Assembly: GCF_947305105.1 (NCBI RefSeq)
Contig: NZ_CAMZCS010000010.1
Location: 33,038 to 97,037, forward strand
Direction: 5' to 3'
DNA length: 64,000 bases
Source of the DNA: an uncultured Fibrobacter sp.
Lineage (GTDB): Bacteria > Fibrobacterota > Fibrobacteria > Fibrobacterales > Fibrobacteraceae
Shown here: piece by piece, positions 40,051-49,474 of the stretch
Numbering within the stretch: the stretch's first letter is position 1
Layout of the letters: every line of letters starts with the position of its first letter
Notes under the pieces: model-generated
What the model saw: only the letters and a program-made list of their open reading frames with translations
Database searches by the model: none
What the model was told of the DNA's origin: nothing
Program-made: the position numbers and the translations under genes

Positions 40051-43000
40051 TTAGCGGACAATTCCCACGCGGAACACCTTCTGCTTTGTCTTTCCGCCTT
40101 CAAACTCGACCTTCAGGCGAGCCGTGTATACATCGCTGCCGAGCGATTTCAAATCCAGATTTTCGGACTCGTTCCGGCCGGCATTCAAGTCACTCATTTT
40201 CTTCTTGAACACGCACAGGCCCGTAATGTCGTACAGTTCAAACGTCGCTGTCTTGGCCGGAGCACCGATTTCAAAGCGAGCCTTGGCCTTGCCATCTTTC
40301 ACCGGGTTCGGGTACACAAAGAATTCGGTAATCTCTTTCTTGGCTTCTTTTTTCTTCGCTTCGTCCAGGCGGCTTGCGTCAAAGAATCCCGTACGTTCGT
40401 TGCCACCCGACGGGAGCGTCCATGCTGCCACAGAAGAGGCCGCATTCTTGGAAGCCTTGCGCAGGCGGAATGCAGACATATTCTCCCGATGCAAAGCATA
40501 AATCTCCGGGCCAGCCGATTTCTTGTCGGGAACTGCATTCGCAACAAAAATGCTCATGGGCTGGATCGTGCCAAGCGAATCCAGCATTTCAAGGCTACCT
40601 GCCGCAAGCGGGAACTGGCCATTCACCGATTTTCCCTTGCCCGTGTAAGCATAGACAATGCCGTCGCTGCTCGGCACAAGGATTTCGGGCGTATCGTCAC
40701 CATTCACGTCGACAAGCAGGGGGTCGCTGAAGAATGCGTACACAGGACTGCCGCGAGTAATCTTCACCGGGAACCCGCCAAGAGGCAAGCCCGAACGATC
40801 GAGTGCGTAAACGAGGTTATCTCCCAAGAAGACAATTTCGGGGTAACCATCACCATTGATATCGCCCATCGCAATCCCGGAAGTTTCATGCATCAAGCCG
40901 CTTGTGCCTTCGCTGCCGCGCTTGTACGTTTTGCTCCAGTTCAAGCCCTTCTTGGATTCCACCACGCCAGCAGCCGCTACTGTCCCGCGGCTACCCACGG
41001 CAATCACATCGACAACACCGTCACGGTCCAAATCAGTGCATGCCAAGCGGAACTTTTCCTTGCTCTTGCCGTTCAGCTTTATTTCGCGATCCTGGACATA
41101 AATTGCGCCCTTGTCTGTCACGTAGGCAAACAAATCCTTATTGTCGGAGCTGCCGCAATACGCCATATCAACGACACCTTCGCGTTCTTCTGCCAGCTTG
41201 AGTTTTCCACTAGCCTTGTCAAAAACAACGATTCCCTTTTCGGTCGCCAGGCGGACTTCTCCCCCGACAACCATCGGCCCCGCACTCGCCGATTCAATAT
41301 CAAAAGACTCTTGCATCGGAATTCCGCTCGCAAAGGACGTCTTCACGAACTTTCTCCTGTGCAGGCTATAAACATCCTTGCCATCGCTTGCCATGCCCAC
41401 CAGCGGGCCATAACTTGCACCTACGCGATATAGCGGAACCTTCTTCGTCGAATCCTTCTTCGAAATTTTCGGCAAGGTCACGACCGTATCGGCATCGAAC
41501 AACGTATCGCCAAGGGCATTGAACACCTGGAGCGTCCCGTCCATAGCCCCCACGACAAGCAGTTTTTCGCCCTCGTTTTCAGGGTCATCGACAAACACAG
41601 CACCGCTTACGGCACTGACAAGCCCGATGTTGCGCGGGAATTGTCCTCCCGTGATACTTCCGTCATCGATGCTGACTGTCACACTGATCACAGGCGCCGC
41701 ATAATTTATCACGCTATCGCCCATAAAGGCGTTCGCGGTCTTTTCTTTGCGAGCTTTATCTGGCATGCTCACCGTAATCTTGATGCCAGTATAGCCACCC
41801 TGCGTCGTCTGCGTGTTGGCATAACCCGTCGGTTCAATCGTATTCACGACTTCGAACTTCTCGCCCGATTTGCCCCCAAAGCGCTTGTGCGGCAACAAGT
41901 CCGTACCGGAGCCATAATCGTATGTGTCACGGCCGAGCGCATTCTTGAACGTTTTCCCGATACTCAAGATGCCATCCGCTTCCACGAGCGAGATTCCGAA
42001 CAAGTGGTCGCGCAAGGTATCGCCTTCCCAGGCGTTCGCATAACCATGCTGCAAAGTTTCACGCAGGTACCATTCGTTCACTCTCCATACGGTAATACCG
42101 CTCGCCGGGAGGCCTGCATCAAACGAACTCAGCGACAGAATAATCCCGCTGGCCTTTTTCGTATTCTTTTTGCACTTACTCTTGACGCAAATGCTGTCCA
42201 AGAAAACATTGCCAATGCTATCTATTGTAATGGTATCCTTCCAAGATTCATCATCTGCAGAAGCCGCTCCGAGTTCAATATAGACATCGCCGTTCTTCTT
42301 CAAGGAGCGCTGGCGATTTTCTATGAGCAGGTATTCGCTTGCACTCAACGGGACTTTCACGATTTCGGTCCCCAGCCCGCTACCCGCAGCTGCGATATCT
42401 ACAGTAACGCCCTTGCCCGCTACCGGGCGCACTTCCTTGACCGAGCTCCAGCCCATGTAGGCACGATTCCAAGCGTTCGGCAAGGCCGGCATAAACCCGT
42501 TACCCGCGACATACCCGGCAAAATCCATCACGTCGAAATTACCCAGGCGAGAAATGCCCTTCGACACATCGTAAGTGTCGGGCATGCCCAACTCACGGCC
42601 AATCTGGTTCACCAATATTCCGTTGATACCCCAATTCAACCCGTCTTGCGATGCCGTCTCGCTCATGACCATAATCGTCTTGAGCGTATCGATGGTGGCA
42701 TCCTTGAGCACAAGACCAGTCACCACCGAAGAATCCTTTTTCAGTTTCTTCCCGTACGAATCCGTTTCCACCTTTTTCACGGCAACATAGTTAGAATCCT
42801 TGGAGAGATATTCCCAAAAATCCGGTGAGACATAGTAGTCCATGAAATCGCCCGGAGTATCGGCTCCGTCGGTTCCCATAGAACCACCATCCACGAGCTT
42901 GCTTGCACCCGCATGGATAATCATATACACGCGTTTCGTGTTCGGGTTCTTGGGCAACGGTTCCTTGAACGGGGAATCTTTGGAACTATGCGCAGCCATC

Positions 43001-43440
43001 ACTGCATCGTAAACAAAGGAGAGGTAGTCGCGGGCGCGGGCCTCGCCATACGCCGCCAATTTTTCGCCCTTCATCCTCTTGGTTCGGTTATAGTCGATAA
43101 TCGGCTTCTTCAGTTCGTAAACCGTCTGCCCCGACGATGCCCTGGGGAAAATTTCGGCACGGATAGCCAGCTTGCCGCCACTCGCCGCCTGGTAATAGGC
43201 ATTCGCGAATTCAAAATGCTTTTGCCAATATGCAGCCGAATTGCGCATTTTCACGGGGTCTAGGCTGTAGACCTCTTTGTTCTTCAAGTCCGAGCCGAAC
43301 GTGCCATCCCCTGTCGTGAGGGAATTGTCCGGTTCTTCTTTCTTGAACTGGACCAAGAAGGCATAAACCTCAAGCGTGTCTGCCGCAAAAACGGCAGAAG
43401 AAAGCATGCAAAATAAAAAAGCGAGAACGAATTTCATCAT
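40051..43440 (-). CDS. M6-protease-like secreted protein with destroyed zinc site
   Basis: 1129 residues. Signal peptide (KFVLAFLFCMLSSAVFA), an M6 (immune inhibitor A-like) metalloprotease-type domain, a beta-rich middle, FG-GAP/VCBS-type repeats (GDINGDGYPEIVFLGDN and VDVNGDDTPEILVPSSDG, also DLDRDGVVDVIAVGS), and a C-terminal sorting domain starting FFVYPNPVKDG. The PDTYD part of the M6 signature is kept but the zinc motif H-E-x-G-H is N-Q-I-G-R (residues 278-282), so all three key residues are lost; it is probably a non-catalytic relative. The C-terminal domain resembles type IX secretion signals. It heads a block with the FGE-like lipoprotein 11 bases downstream. Confidence 0.8.
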   Translation of the reverse strand: MMKFVLAFLFCMLSSAVFAADTLEVYAFLVQFKKEEPDNSLTTGDGTFGSDLKNKEVYSLDPVKMRNSAAYWQKHFEFANAYYQAASGGKLAIRAEIFPRASSGQTVYELKKPIIDYNRTKRMKGEKLAAYGEARARDYLSFVYDAVMAAHSSKDSPFKEPLPKNPNTKRVYMIIHAGASKLVDGGSMGTDGADTPGDFMDYYVSPDFWEYLSKDSNYVAVKKVETDSYGKKLKKDSSVVTGLVLKDATIDTLKTIMVMSETASQDGLNWGINGILVNQIGRELGMPDTYDVSKGISRLGNFDVMDFAGYVAGNGFMPALPNAWNRAYMGWSSVKEVRPVAGKGVTVDIAAAGSGLGTEIVKVPLSASEYLLIENRQRSLKKNGDVYIELGAASADDESWKDTITIDSIGNVFLDSICVKSKCKKNTKKASGIILSLSSFDAGLPASGITVWRVNEWYLRETLQHGYANAWEGDTLRDHLFGISLVEADGILSIGKTFKNALGRDTYDYGSGTDLLPHKRFGGKSGEKFEVVNTIEPTGYANTQTTQGGYTGIKITVSMPDKARKEKTANAFMGDSVINYAAPVISVTVSIDDGSITGGQFPRNIGLVSAVSGAVFVDDPENEGEKLLVVGAMDGTLQVFNALGDTLFDADTVVTLPKISKKDSTKKVPLYRVGASYGPLVGMASDGKDVYSLHRRKFVKTSFASGIPMQESFDIESASAGPMVVGGEVRLATEKGIVVFDKASGKLKLAEEREGVVDMAYCGSSDNKDLFAYVTDKGAIYVQDREIKLNGKSKEKFRLACTDLDRDGVVDVIAVGSRGTVAAAGVVESKKGLNWSKTYKRGSEGTSGLMHETSGIAMGDINGDGYPEIVFLGDNLVYALDRSGLPLGGFPVKITRGSPVYAFFSDPLLVDVNGDDTPEILVPSSDGIVYAYTGKGKSVNGQFPLAAGSLEMLDSLGTIQPMSIFVANAVPDKKSAGPEIYALHRENMSAFRLRKASKNAASSVAAWTLPSGGNERTGFFDASRLDEAKKKEAKKEITEFFVYPNPVKDGKAKARFEIGAPAKTATFELYDITGLCVFKKKMSDLNAGRNESENLDLKSLGSDVYTARLKVEFEGGKTKQKVFRVGIVR

Positions 43441-43465
43441 ATGTTATCCAATCTACAAAAAAACA

Positions 43466-44212
43466 TTACTCGATACGCCGATAACTCTTAGGAATATTGA
43501 GGCGCCAGATACCTAAGCCGAACGTTTGCCTGTGTTTCACGGTTTTCACGTGAATTTCCAGGTATTTCTTGCCATTCCGTTCAAATACGACATGCGCGGG
43601 GATTCTTGTCCCTTCGAATTCCTTGAACCCGTCAAACTGGATTTTCTCCACTTTTCCGTCCCGGCCAGTACGGCTTATCCAGGCGACATCCGCCCCGTTT
43701 TTGCCATAGCTGAACTCACGACCGGTCGATTCCACCGCTTTCCCGTCGCCCAAATCCTTGTAGCCATCGGGCAGGAGTTTTCCTTCAAAGACGGAGGCCA
43801 CCTGGTGAATATGCACCAAGGGTATCGTGCTGTCGCTGAACAGCCCCACCATGTAACCGGCGCCCTTCACGTACATTTTCTCTGTCGGGAAAACGACTTG
43901 CCAGCCTTCTTCCTTCCACAGCAAACTCGCGACACCAATACCCATCGTCCCCGTGAGTTCCATACGGTAACGCTTCCCCGGTACAGAGAAAAGCACCGCG
44001 TCGAACTCTTGTTCCTTGCCCGACTTGTCGAAAAGGGCGAATTTGAATTTCGCCTTGAGGCTGTCGGTCACCGCGACAACCGGAGCATCGCCTACAGCAT
44101 CTGCTTTGCGCACTGCATTGGAACCGGAGCAACCGCAAAGCGCCAAAAATGCAAGTACGGCGCACAGGAAAAAACGATATGCCAGAGAAATCTTTTGTGC
44201 AGCCCCGAACAT
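43466..44212 (-). CDS. LolB/DUF4292-like outer-membrane lipoprotein
   Basis: 248 residues. Signal peptide with lipobox LALCGC (Cys about 28). The mature part (KFKFALFDKSGKEQEFDAVL, then RYRMELTGTMGIGVASLLW and VFPTEKMYVKGA) has the half-barrel strand pattern of LolA/LolB and DUF4292 lipoproteins, which carry lipids or lipoproteins at the outer membrane. The match is structural in nature and I am not certain. It lies six bases after the TPR lipoprotein gene, and DUF4292 proteins commonly accompany TPR lipoproteins, which supports the call. Confidence 0.6.
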   Translation of the reverse strand: MFGAAQKISLAYRFFLCAVLAFLALCGCSGSNAVRKADAVGDAPVVAVTDSLKAKFKFALFDKSGKEQEFDAVLFSVPGKRYRMELTGTMGIGVASLLWKEEGWQVVFPTEKMYVKGAGYMVGLFSDSTIPLVHIHQVASVFEGKLLPDGYKDLGDGKAVESTGREFSYGKNGADVAWISRTGRDGKVEKIQFDGFKEFEGTRIPAHVVFERNGKKYLEIHVKTVKHRQTFGLGIWRLNIPKSYRRIE

Positions 44213-44218
44213 AGCCGC

Positions 44219-46132
44219 CTACTTTTTAGTGCCCGAGAAAAAGGCCTTCGCTTCGGGATGGTTCGGGTTCAATTTGAGCAGAGCCTTGTACGACTTCGTG
44301 GCTTCGGCCTTCATGCCCAGCGCCACCTGGATGGCACCGATATGCTCCCAGTACACGGCGTCTTCGTGCATGTTTTTCTCGTTAATGAGCAGCATCACGT
44401 CGTAGGCCTGTTTGTAAAGTCCCTTCCGGTAAAGTCCCCAGGCCTTGGAATCCAAATACGCCTCGCGCGCCGGCGAATTGCCTGCCTTGTCGAGCGCCTT
44501 CTGCACAAGCGCAAGCCCGCGGTCCACATCGGTTGCAGAGCGGTTCATGTCGATAAGCGAGTAACCATAATAATTCATGATCTCTGGGAAATCCAGCCCC
44601 GACGATTCCGGCTGCTTGAGCAAAAGTTCGAACATCGCGAAAGATTCGTCGTAACGGCCCATGCGCTCCAAATTCATCGCCATATAGACGCGCGTTCCCA
44701 TGTCCGTAGAATCGGCAAGCAAAAGGCTTTCCCAGAAGAGTTCCGCCCTCTCGCGAGCCTCTTTCGCATAAGTTTTCATGGAATCGTTCGCGCTGGCGTT
44801 CTTTTCGATATCGTTCGCCTCGAAGGTATAGATGCGGGCATAGGCGTTGCGGAACTGCCGGTGCATGCGGTTCGCCTGTTTCCTCATCTCGTTCGCCGAC
44901 GCCGAATCCACGCCGACCGGAGGATTCCACTTGCTCCACACCGCCAACAGGGAATCGAGCATTCCATAAGCCTTCTTGTATTCGCCCACATAACCGTACG
45001 TCATCGCGAGCATCGGCTTTTCGCCACCCATCGATGCGGAATCAGCTTTCTCGGCATAGAACACCGCATTCTTCTTGTCGTTCTCGCTCAAGGCAATGCT
45101 GGCAAGCGCACGGTAAGCGTTCGCCACATAAACCGGCTGAGAGCCGAGCTGTTCGGCGGCCTCTTTCAAGTGGACCTTCGCACTGTCCAAGTCCATCGCG
45201 ATATATTCGTAGTGGCCCAGGAAATTTGTCAAAATAGGAGTGCGAACAGAATCTGTATAATATTTATGCTTCAGGAACTTGTAAGCAGAATCCCTGTTCT
45301 TTTCTGCGATAGTCGTCATCACGCCGACAATAATTTTTTCAGAGACAACATCGGACGTCATGACCGTATCGGCGATTGCACGGGCCTCACCGAGGCGTTT
45401 TTGCAAGAGCAAAATTTGCACCATCTGTTGCAGCATGGCCCTGTCCCCGTTGGCGTTGTAGGCAGCTTCGAGCAAGTCCACCAAAGCGGAATCGCGGTGC
45501 ATTTCGGCAAGCAACGTGAACTGGCGTTGGAACAGCGAAGGCATGTAGTTCACCTGCGGCAACAGTATCCCGTACACGCGGACAAGTTCCTTCTTGTCTT
45601 TCACAATTTCCAAGAACAAGCTGTAGTCGTAAAGCAGAGCCATGTCCTGGTAATGTGCGGAATCAAGACCCAAGTTAAAATACTTCCGGGCGGAATCGGC
45701 CGTACCCTCTTTTACATACAAATGAGCAAGCAAGGCATAATGGCGGGCAAGTTTCTTACCCTTCAAGCGGTTCGCCTGCTGGGCATAGACCAAAGCGAGA
45801 GAATCGTCACCGCGCATCGCGATCCTGTCGGCAACTTCGAAACCGAGGTAACGGTTGCCCGGGTCGGCTTCGTAAGCCTGCATCATCAACGCATCGGCCA
45901 TATCGTGCGCACCGCGCATTTCGAGGTTAACCGCTTGCAAGTACGCCGCATGGGCGACATCCAAATTCTGGGGATATACAATAGTATCGTGTTCGGACTC
46001 GTCTGCCTGCGCCGCAGCAGGTGTTGCGGCAGAAGGTGTTTCGGCAGACTTCTTCGCAGGTGCAGAACTGCACGCACTCACCAAAAGTGCGCACGCTGCA
46101 AACGCTACGAGAGTACCGAACAAGCCCTTCAT
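44219..46132 (-). CDS. TPR-repeat lipoprotein
   Basis: 637 residues. Signal peptide with lipobox LLVSAC (Cys about 21), an Ala/Pro/Ser-rich linker, then helical hairpins spaced by about 34 residues throughout (for example HYALLAHLYVKEGTADSARK, RVYMAMNLERMGRYDESFAM, AVYWEHIGAIQVALGMKAEA), which are tetratricopeptide repeats. It probably scaffolds other outer-membrane factors. It sits nine bases after the PASTA gene and six before the LolB-like gene, so these form one transcript. Confidence 0.8.
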   Translation of the reverse strand: MKGLFGTLVAFAACALLVSACSSAPAKKSAETPSAATPAAAQADESEHDTIVYPQNLDVAHAAYLQAVNLEMRGAHDMADALMMQAYEADPGNRYLGFEVADRIAMRGDDSLALVYAQQANRLKGKKLARHYALLAHLYVKEGTADSARKYFNLGLDSAHYQDMALLYDYSLFLEIVKDKKELVRVYGILLPQVNYMPSLFQRQFTLLAEMHRDSALVDLLEAAYNANGDRAMLQQMVQILLLQKRLGEARAIADTVMTSDVVSEKIIVGVMTTIAEKNRDSAYKFLKHKYYTDSVRTPILTNFLGHYEYIAMDLDSAKVHLKEAAEQLGSQPVYVANAYRALASIALSENDKKNAVFYAEKADSASMGGEKPMLAMTYGYVGEYKKAYGMLDSLLAVWSKWNPPVGVDSASANEMRKQANRMHRQFRNAYARIYTFEANDIEKNASANDSMKTYAKEARERAELFWESLLLADSTDMGTRVYMAMNLERMGRYDESFAMFELLLKQPESSGLDFPEIMNYYGYSLIDMNRSATDVDRGLALVQKALDKAGNSPAREAYLDSKAWGLYRKGLYKQAYDVMLLINEKNMHEDAVYWEHIGAIQVALGMKAEATKSYKALLKLNPNHPEAKAFFSGTKK

Positions 46133-46141
46133 AACCCGTCC

Positions 46142-46909
46142 CTAGTCAACAATGACGAAATTGATCTTGGTGTCCGGCGGGAGATAGTCCCCGTACTTCG
46201 GGAACGTTTCAAGGACCGTACCGGGAGCATAGCCCCTATCTTCGGGATCCTTGACGCGCTTGATCTTGCCCACGACAAATCCAAGAGTCTCAAGTTTCGC
46301 ATACACGTCGTCTAAAGGAACGCCCTCGAAGTTCGGGAGCAAAATCTTGCCCTTGGTCGCACCGGCCGAAATCACGACCTTCACGGTATCGCCAATGCGG
46401 ACCTTGTCACCCGCACCAGGAATCGTGCGGATTACGACGCCGCGCGGAATGCTCGCGTGTGCGCCCTTGACAATCTCGCCCTGCACAAGCCCTGCGCGGG
46501 AAAGCGAGATGGCAGCCTGTTTCTGGCTCGTTCCGCGGAGGTCCGGGATAACGACTTCGCGTAGCCCGAGGCTCGGCGTGAGTTTCACCGTGCGGCCGAC
46601 TTTCGCTTCGCGGCCCGCCTTCGGCATTTGCACAAGCACCATGCCAGCCGGTACCTGAGCACTGTAACGGCCTTCTTTGACCCATTCTGCCTTGAAGCCA
46701 GCCTCTTTGAGAGCCTTCTCCGCAGCGGCCTGGTCCATGCCTTCCAGGTTAGGGACAATTTCTGTACTGGTCAAGTGCCCGGCAAAAACGGGCATCACAA
46801 TCTTGTCTACAATAAAAGCCAAAAAGATGAGCGCAACGGCCCAAATCAGAAGTGCCTTGACCACAGGGCGTCGCGTCAGCTTCGCCCAGATAGCCTTTAG
46901 TTTATCCAT
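46142..46909 (-). CDS. Membrane-anchored PASTA-domain protein
   Basis: 255 residues: basic N-terminus, one membrane helix (ALLIWAVALIFLAFIVDKIV), then three PASTA domains (opening PNLEGMDQAAAEKALKEAG, PDLRGTSQKQAAISLSRAG and PNFEGVPLDDVYAKLETLG). PASTA domains bind peptidoglycan fragments and are usually attached to Ser/Thr kinases or penicillin-binding proteins; here there is neither, so it is a stand-alone sensor or anchor. It follows the Crp/Fnr gene by two bases. Confidence 0.9.
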   Translation of the reverse strand: MDKLKAIWAKLTRRPVVKALLIWAVALIFLAFIVDKIVMPVFAGHLTSTEIVPNLEGMDQAAAEKALKEAGFKAEWVKEGRYSAQVPAGMVLVQMPKAGREAKVGRTVKLTPSLGLREVVIPDLRGTSQKQAAISLSRAGLVQGEIVKGAHASIPRGVVIRTIPGAGDKVRIGDTVKVVISAGATKGKILLPNFEGVPLDDVYAKLETLGFVVGKIKRVKDPEDRGYAPGTVLETFPKYGDYLPPDTKINFVIVD

Positions 46910-46911
46910 AA

Positions 46912-47622
46912 TTAACCCTTGGTTGCCCTTTCTTGCAACATGTCTTCGTCAAAGATCACGATGTCTTTTCCGGTCATCGCGATAGCGCTCGTCTTGACGA
47001 GCAACGAGCAAATGCGGCTCACAGTTTCGCGAGTCGTACCGGACATGTCGGCCAGCTGCTGCTGCGTGGGGCGGTTGTGGATGACCGTCACCATCTTGCC
47101 ATTGTCTGTGTGGATGCGCACGCCGCGTTCCTGCATGAGGTTGAGGAGCGTACCGGCCACGCGACCACTCACCGACATCGTGGAGAGCGACCCGATCTGG
47201 CGGTTCGCCTTGCGCAAGCGCTTGCTCATCTCGCTCAAGAGGCCCATCGCAATTTCCGGCGACTGGCGGATGAGCGTGAGGAACGACTCACGATGGATGA
47301 TGAGGAGTTGCGCGTCAGTGACCGTGCGGACCGAAGCGGACCTGGGTTCGCCGTCAATCAAGGACATTTCACCGAAGAAGTCTCCGCGTTCGAGGAACGA
47401 AAGAATCGTCTCGCGACCATCGACGCCGGTCATGTAGACCTGCACGGAACCGGAAGCGATAAGGTACAGCGCCTGCACCGAATCGTCACCTTCCAGAACC
47501 ACAGTCTCGTCGCGAACGAAGTTCTGGGCGACAACCAAATTCGCGAGCATCTTGAGCTGCTCCTCATTCAGTTCCGAGAAGAGTTCCACACCTTTCAACA
47601 AGCCAAGAATAGATTCGTTCAT
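46912..47622 (-). CDS. Crp/Fnr family transcriptional regulator
   Basis: 236 residues. The N-terminal cyclic-nucleotide-binding fold is clear (FLERGDFFGEMSLIDGEPRSASV, where GEMSL and RSASV line the ligand pocket) and the C-terminal winged helix has TQQQLADMSGTTRETVSRI. There are no Cys for an Fnr iron-sulfur cluster at the N-terminus, so a Crp-like nucleotide ligand or none is likely. It may control its own operon with the envelope genes downstream (inference). purA ends 26 bases upstream on the same strand. Confidence 0.93.
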   Translation of the reverse strand: MNESILGLLKGVELFSELNEEQLKMLANLVVAQNFVRDETVVLEGDDSVQALYLIASGSVQVYMTGVDGRETILSFLERGDFFGEMSLIDGEPRSASVRTVTDAQLLIIHRESFLTLIRQSPEIAMGLLSEMSKRLRKANRQIGSLSTMSVSGRVAGTLLNLMQERGVRIHTDNGKMVTVIHNRPTQQQLADMSGTTRETVSRICSLLVKTSAIAMTGKDIVIFDEDMLQERATKG

Positions 47623-47648
47623 ATAAATCTCCTTCGGTTTACAGGTTA

Positions 47649-48932
47649 CTAATCTAAATCTACAACAATACTCTCGTCGCGCTTGGCACCGATAGACACC
47701 ATGCCTATTTTCACGCCGACCAATTCGGCCATGCGGTACAGGTACTTCTTTGCGTTTTCCGGGAGTTCGTCAAACTTGCGGCACTTGCTCGTGTCCACCT
47801 TCCAACCCGGCATGTCTTCGTACACCGGAGTGCAGCGACCGACCTTCGACAGCTGGTTCGGGATAAAGTCGAGCTTTTCGCCATCGCACATGTAGTGCGT
47901 GCAAATCTTGATTGTGTCGAACGTGTCGAGAACGTCGAGCTTCGTGATAGCGAGGTGGGTCAGGCCGTTCACCACGGCAGCCTTGCGGACCACCGGGGCG
48001 TCGAACCAACCGCAGCGGCGGTTGCGGCCCGTTGTCGCACCAAATTCGTTACCGATGTTGCGGAGCTTGTCGCCTGTCTCGTCCAAAAGTTCTGTGGGGA
48101 ACGGGCCGTTGCCTACACGCGTCGTGTAGGCCTTTACGACGCCCACCACTTGGTCCAGCACCGTAGGACCGATGCCGGCGCCGCAGCTTGCGTAGCCTGC
48201 GACCGTGTTGCTCGACGTGACGAACGGGTATGTACCCTGGTCCACATCGAGGATGGTGCCCTGGGCACCTTCGAACACAAGGCGCTTGCCTTCCTTGACA
48301 GCCTTGTAGAGCATCTCGCTCACGTCGCGCACGAACGGCTTGATTTTCTGGCCGAGTTCGAGGTAGTCCTTGATGACCTGTTCGGGGTCGATCTCAGGCA
48401 CGTCGTACATCACCTTGAATTCTTCGTTGTGGACCTTCGCCATCGCCTCGACACGGGGGCGCAGTTCGCGTTCGTCCATGAGGTCACCGACGCGCACACC
48501 AATGCGGTTCACCTTGTCGCTGTAGCAGGGGCCGATACCGCGACCAGTCGTACCGATTGCAGCCTTGCCGGCCTTCTTTTCTTTAGCCTTGTCGAGCGCA
48601 GAGTGGTACGGGAGCACAACGTGAGCGTTGTTGGCAATAAACAAACGGCCTTCCGGGTTGATGCCCTTAGTATGGAGGTCCGCAATTTCGGCGAGAGTCT
48701 GCACCGGGTCAAGAACGACACCGTTGCCAATAACACAAATCTTATCCGGATGCATGATGCCGGACGGAATCAAGTGGAACACAAATTTCTTGTCACCGAC
48801 CTCGACAGTATGGCCGGCATTGGCACCACCTTGGAAACGCACGATGATATCAGCATCGAGCGTCAAAAAATCAACAATCTTGGCTTTTCCTTCATCGCCC
48901 CACTGGGAGCCGATCACAACACGATTTGCCAT
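47649..48932 (-). CDS. purA: Adenylosuccinate synthetase
   Basis: 427 residues; joins IMP and aspartate with GTP hydrolysis in AMP synthesis. Visible marks: VVIGSQWGDEGKAKIVDFL at the start, GGANAGHTV (switch with catalytic His), IGTTGRGIGPCY, FEGAQGTILDVDQGTYPFVT and NRRCGWFD. The phosphate loop reads GDEGKAK instead of the usual GDEGKGK, a mild change. A 542-base leader with repeats precedes it, the largest gap in the window. Confidence 0.97.
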   Translation of the reverse strand: MANRVVIGSQWGDEGKAKIVDFLTLDADIIVRFQGGANAGHTVEVGDKKFVFHLIPSGIMHPDKICVIGNGVVLDPVQTLAEIADLHTKGINPEGRLFIANNAHVVLPYHSALDKAKEKKAGKAAIGTTGRGIGPCYSDKVNRIGVRVGDLMDERELRPRVEAMAKVHNEEFKVMYDVPEIDPEQVIKDYLELGQKIKPFVRDVSEMLYKAVKEGKRLVFEGAQGTILDVDQGTYPFVTSSNTVAGYASCGAGIGPTVLDQVVGVVKAYTTRVGNGPFPTELLDETGDKLRNIGNEFGATTGRNRRCGWFDAPVVRKAAVVNGLTHLAITKLDVLDTFDTIKICTHYMCDGEKLDFIPNQLSKVGRCTPVYEDMPGWKVDTSKCRKFDELPENAKKYLYRMAELVGVKIGMVSIGAKRDESIVVDLD

Positions 48933-49134
48933 AATTCCTTCGTTTTATTCCTCATATTAAAAAGGGAAACTCCAAGGCACCTCCCAGGAGCCCTTTTTCG
49001 CCATAAAGATAGCAATTAGTAACTAGAAGTCAGAGGTTGGAGGTTAGGATAAAATCCCCAAAAACGCGGAAAAAGCGCGATTAAAGGGGCGTTAGCTTGG
49101 ACATAAACCATTTTTGGAGCGAAAAACAGTCGCG

Positions 49135-49224
49135 GGGCGTATAAATAGCCCCAAAATCCCCCGCTTATACGCCCTTTTTAGATTACAGATAAAATAACCA
49201 TAAAAAGAGCGGCATTATACGCCC
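49135..49224. repeat. Three copies of the decamer GGGCGTATAA / TTATACGCCC
   Basis: GGGCGTATAA at 49135-49144 and TTATACGCCC at 49165-49174 are perfect inverted repeats 20 bases apart. A third copy, TTATACGCCC, is at 49215-49224. The first two could form a hairpin followed by TTTTT on the plus strand. It lies about 200-290 bases upstream of purA. Candidate operator or structured element. Confidence 0.6.
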
Positions 49225-49377
49225 AATCGTAAGAAAAAACGTCCTCATGATTAGAATTTGGCTTATTCAGCCACAAAAGCCTCAAAAAAATTCATCCATT
49301 AGCGATTTTTATATATCAGCGCATAATAGAGAAAGAAAAATCCCCGCATAGAAGCGGGGATGACAACGATGGTTAGA

Positions 49378-49410
49378 GATTGCCACGGCCTTCGGCCTCG
49401 CAATGACAAT
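49378..49410. repeat. REP-like intergenic repeat, reverse copy
   Basis: GATTGCCACGG, hairpin core CCTTCGG, CCTCGCAATGACA. Reverse-complement relative of the element at 14733-14769. Confidence 0.6.
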
Positions 49411-49474
49411 CGAGAAGCGACCCGCGACGTTCTCAGCCTGCGACTTGCGACGCTCGCGATCCGCGTTTAAACTT

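Larger units (their letters stand above)
48933..49474. other. Long gene-free region upstream of purA
   Basis: About 540 bases with no gene I can support. From left to right it has a short run like AGTAACTAGAAGTCAGAGG, three GGGCGTATAA-type decamers (listed separately), an AT-rich stretch, a CCCCGC/GCGGGG palindrome (about 49342-49360), a REP-like repeat (49378-49410), and a CGACTTGCGACGCTCGCGA stretch before the moxR stop. It serves as the 3' side of moxR and the promoter/leader side of purA. Confidence 0.55.

Noticed and set aside
40051..43440. Active secreted metalloprotease
   Set aside because: The zinc motif is N-Q-I-G-R and no other H-E-x-x-H was seen in the domain.
48933..49474. Purine riboswitch in the purA leader
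   Set aside because: I could not find the three-way junction or its conserved loop sequences on the minus strand; only repeats are visible.
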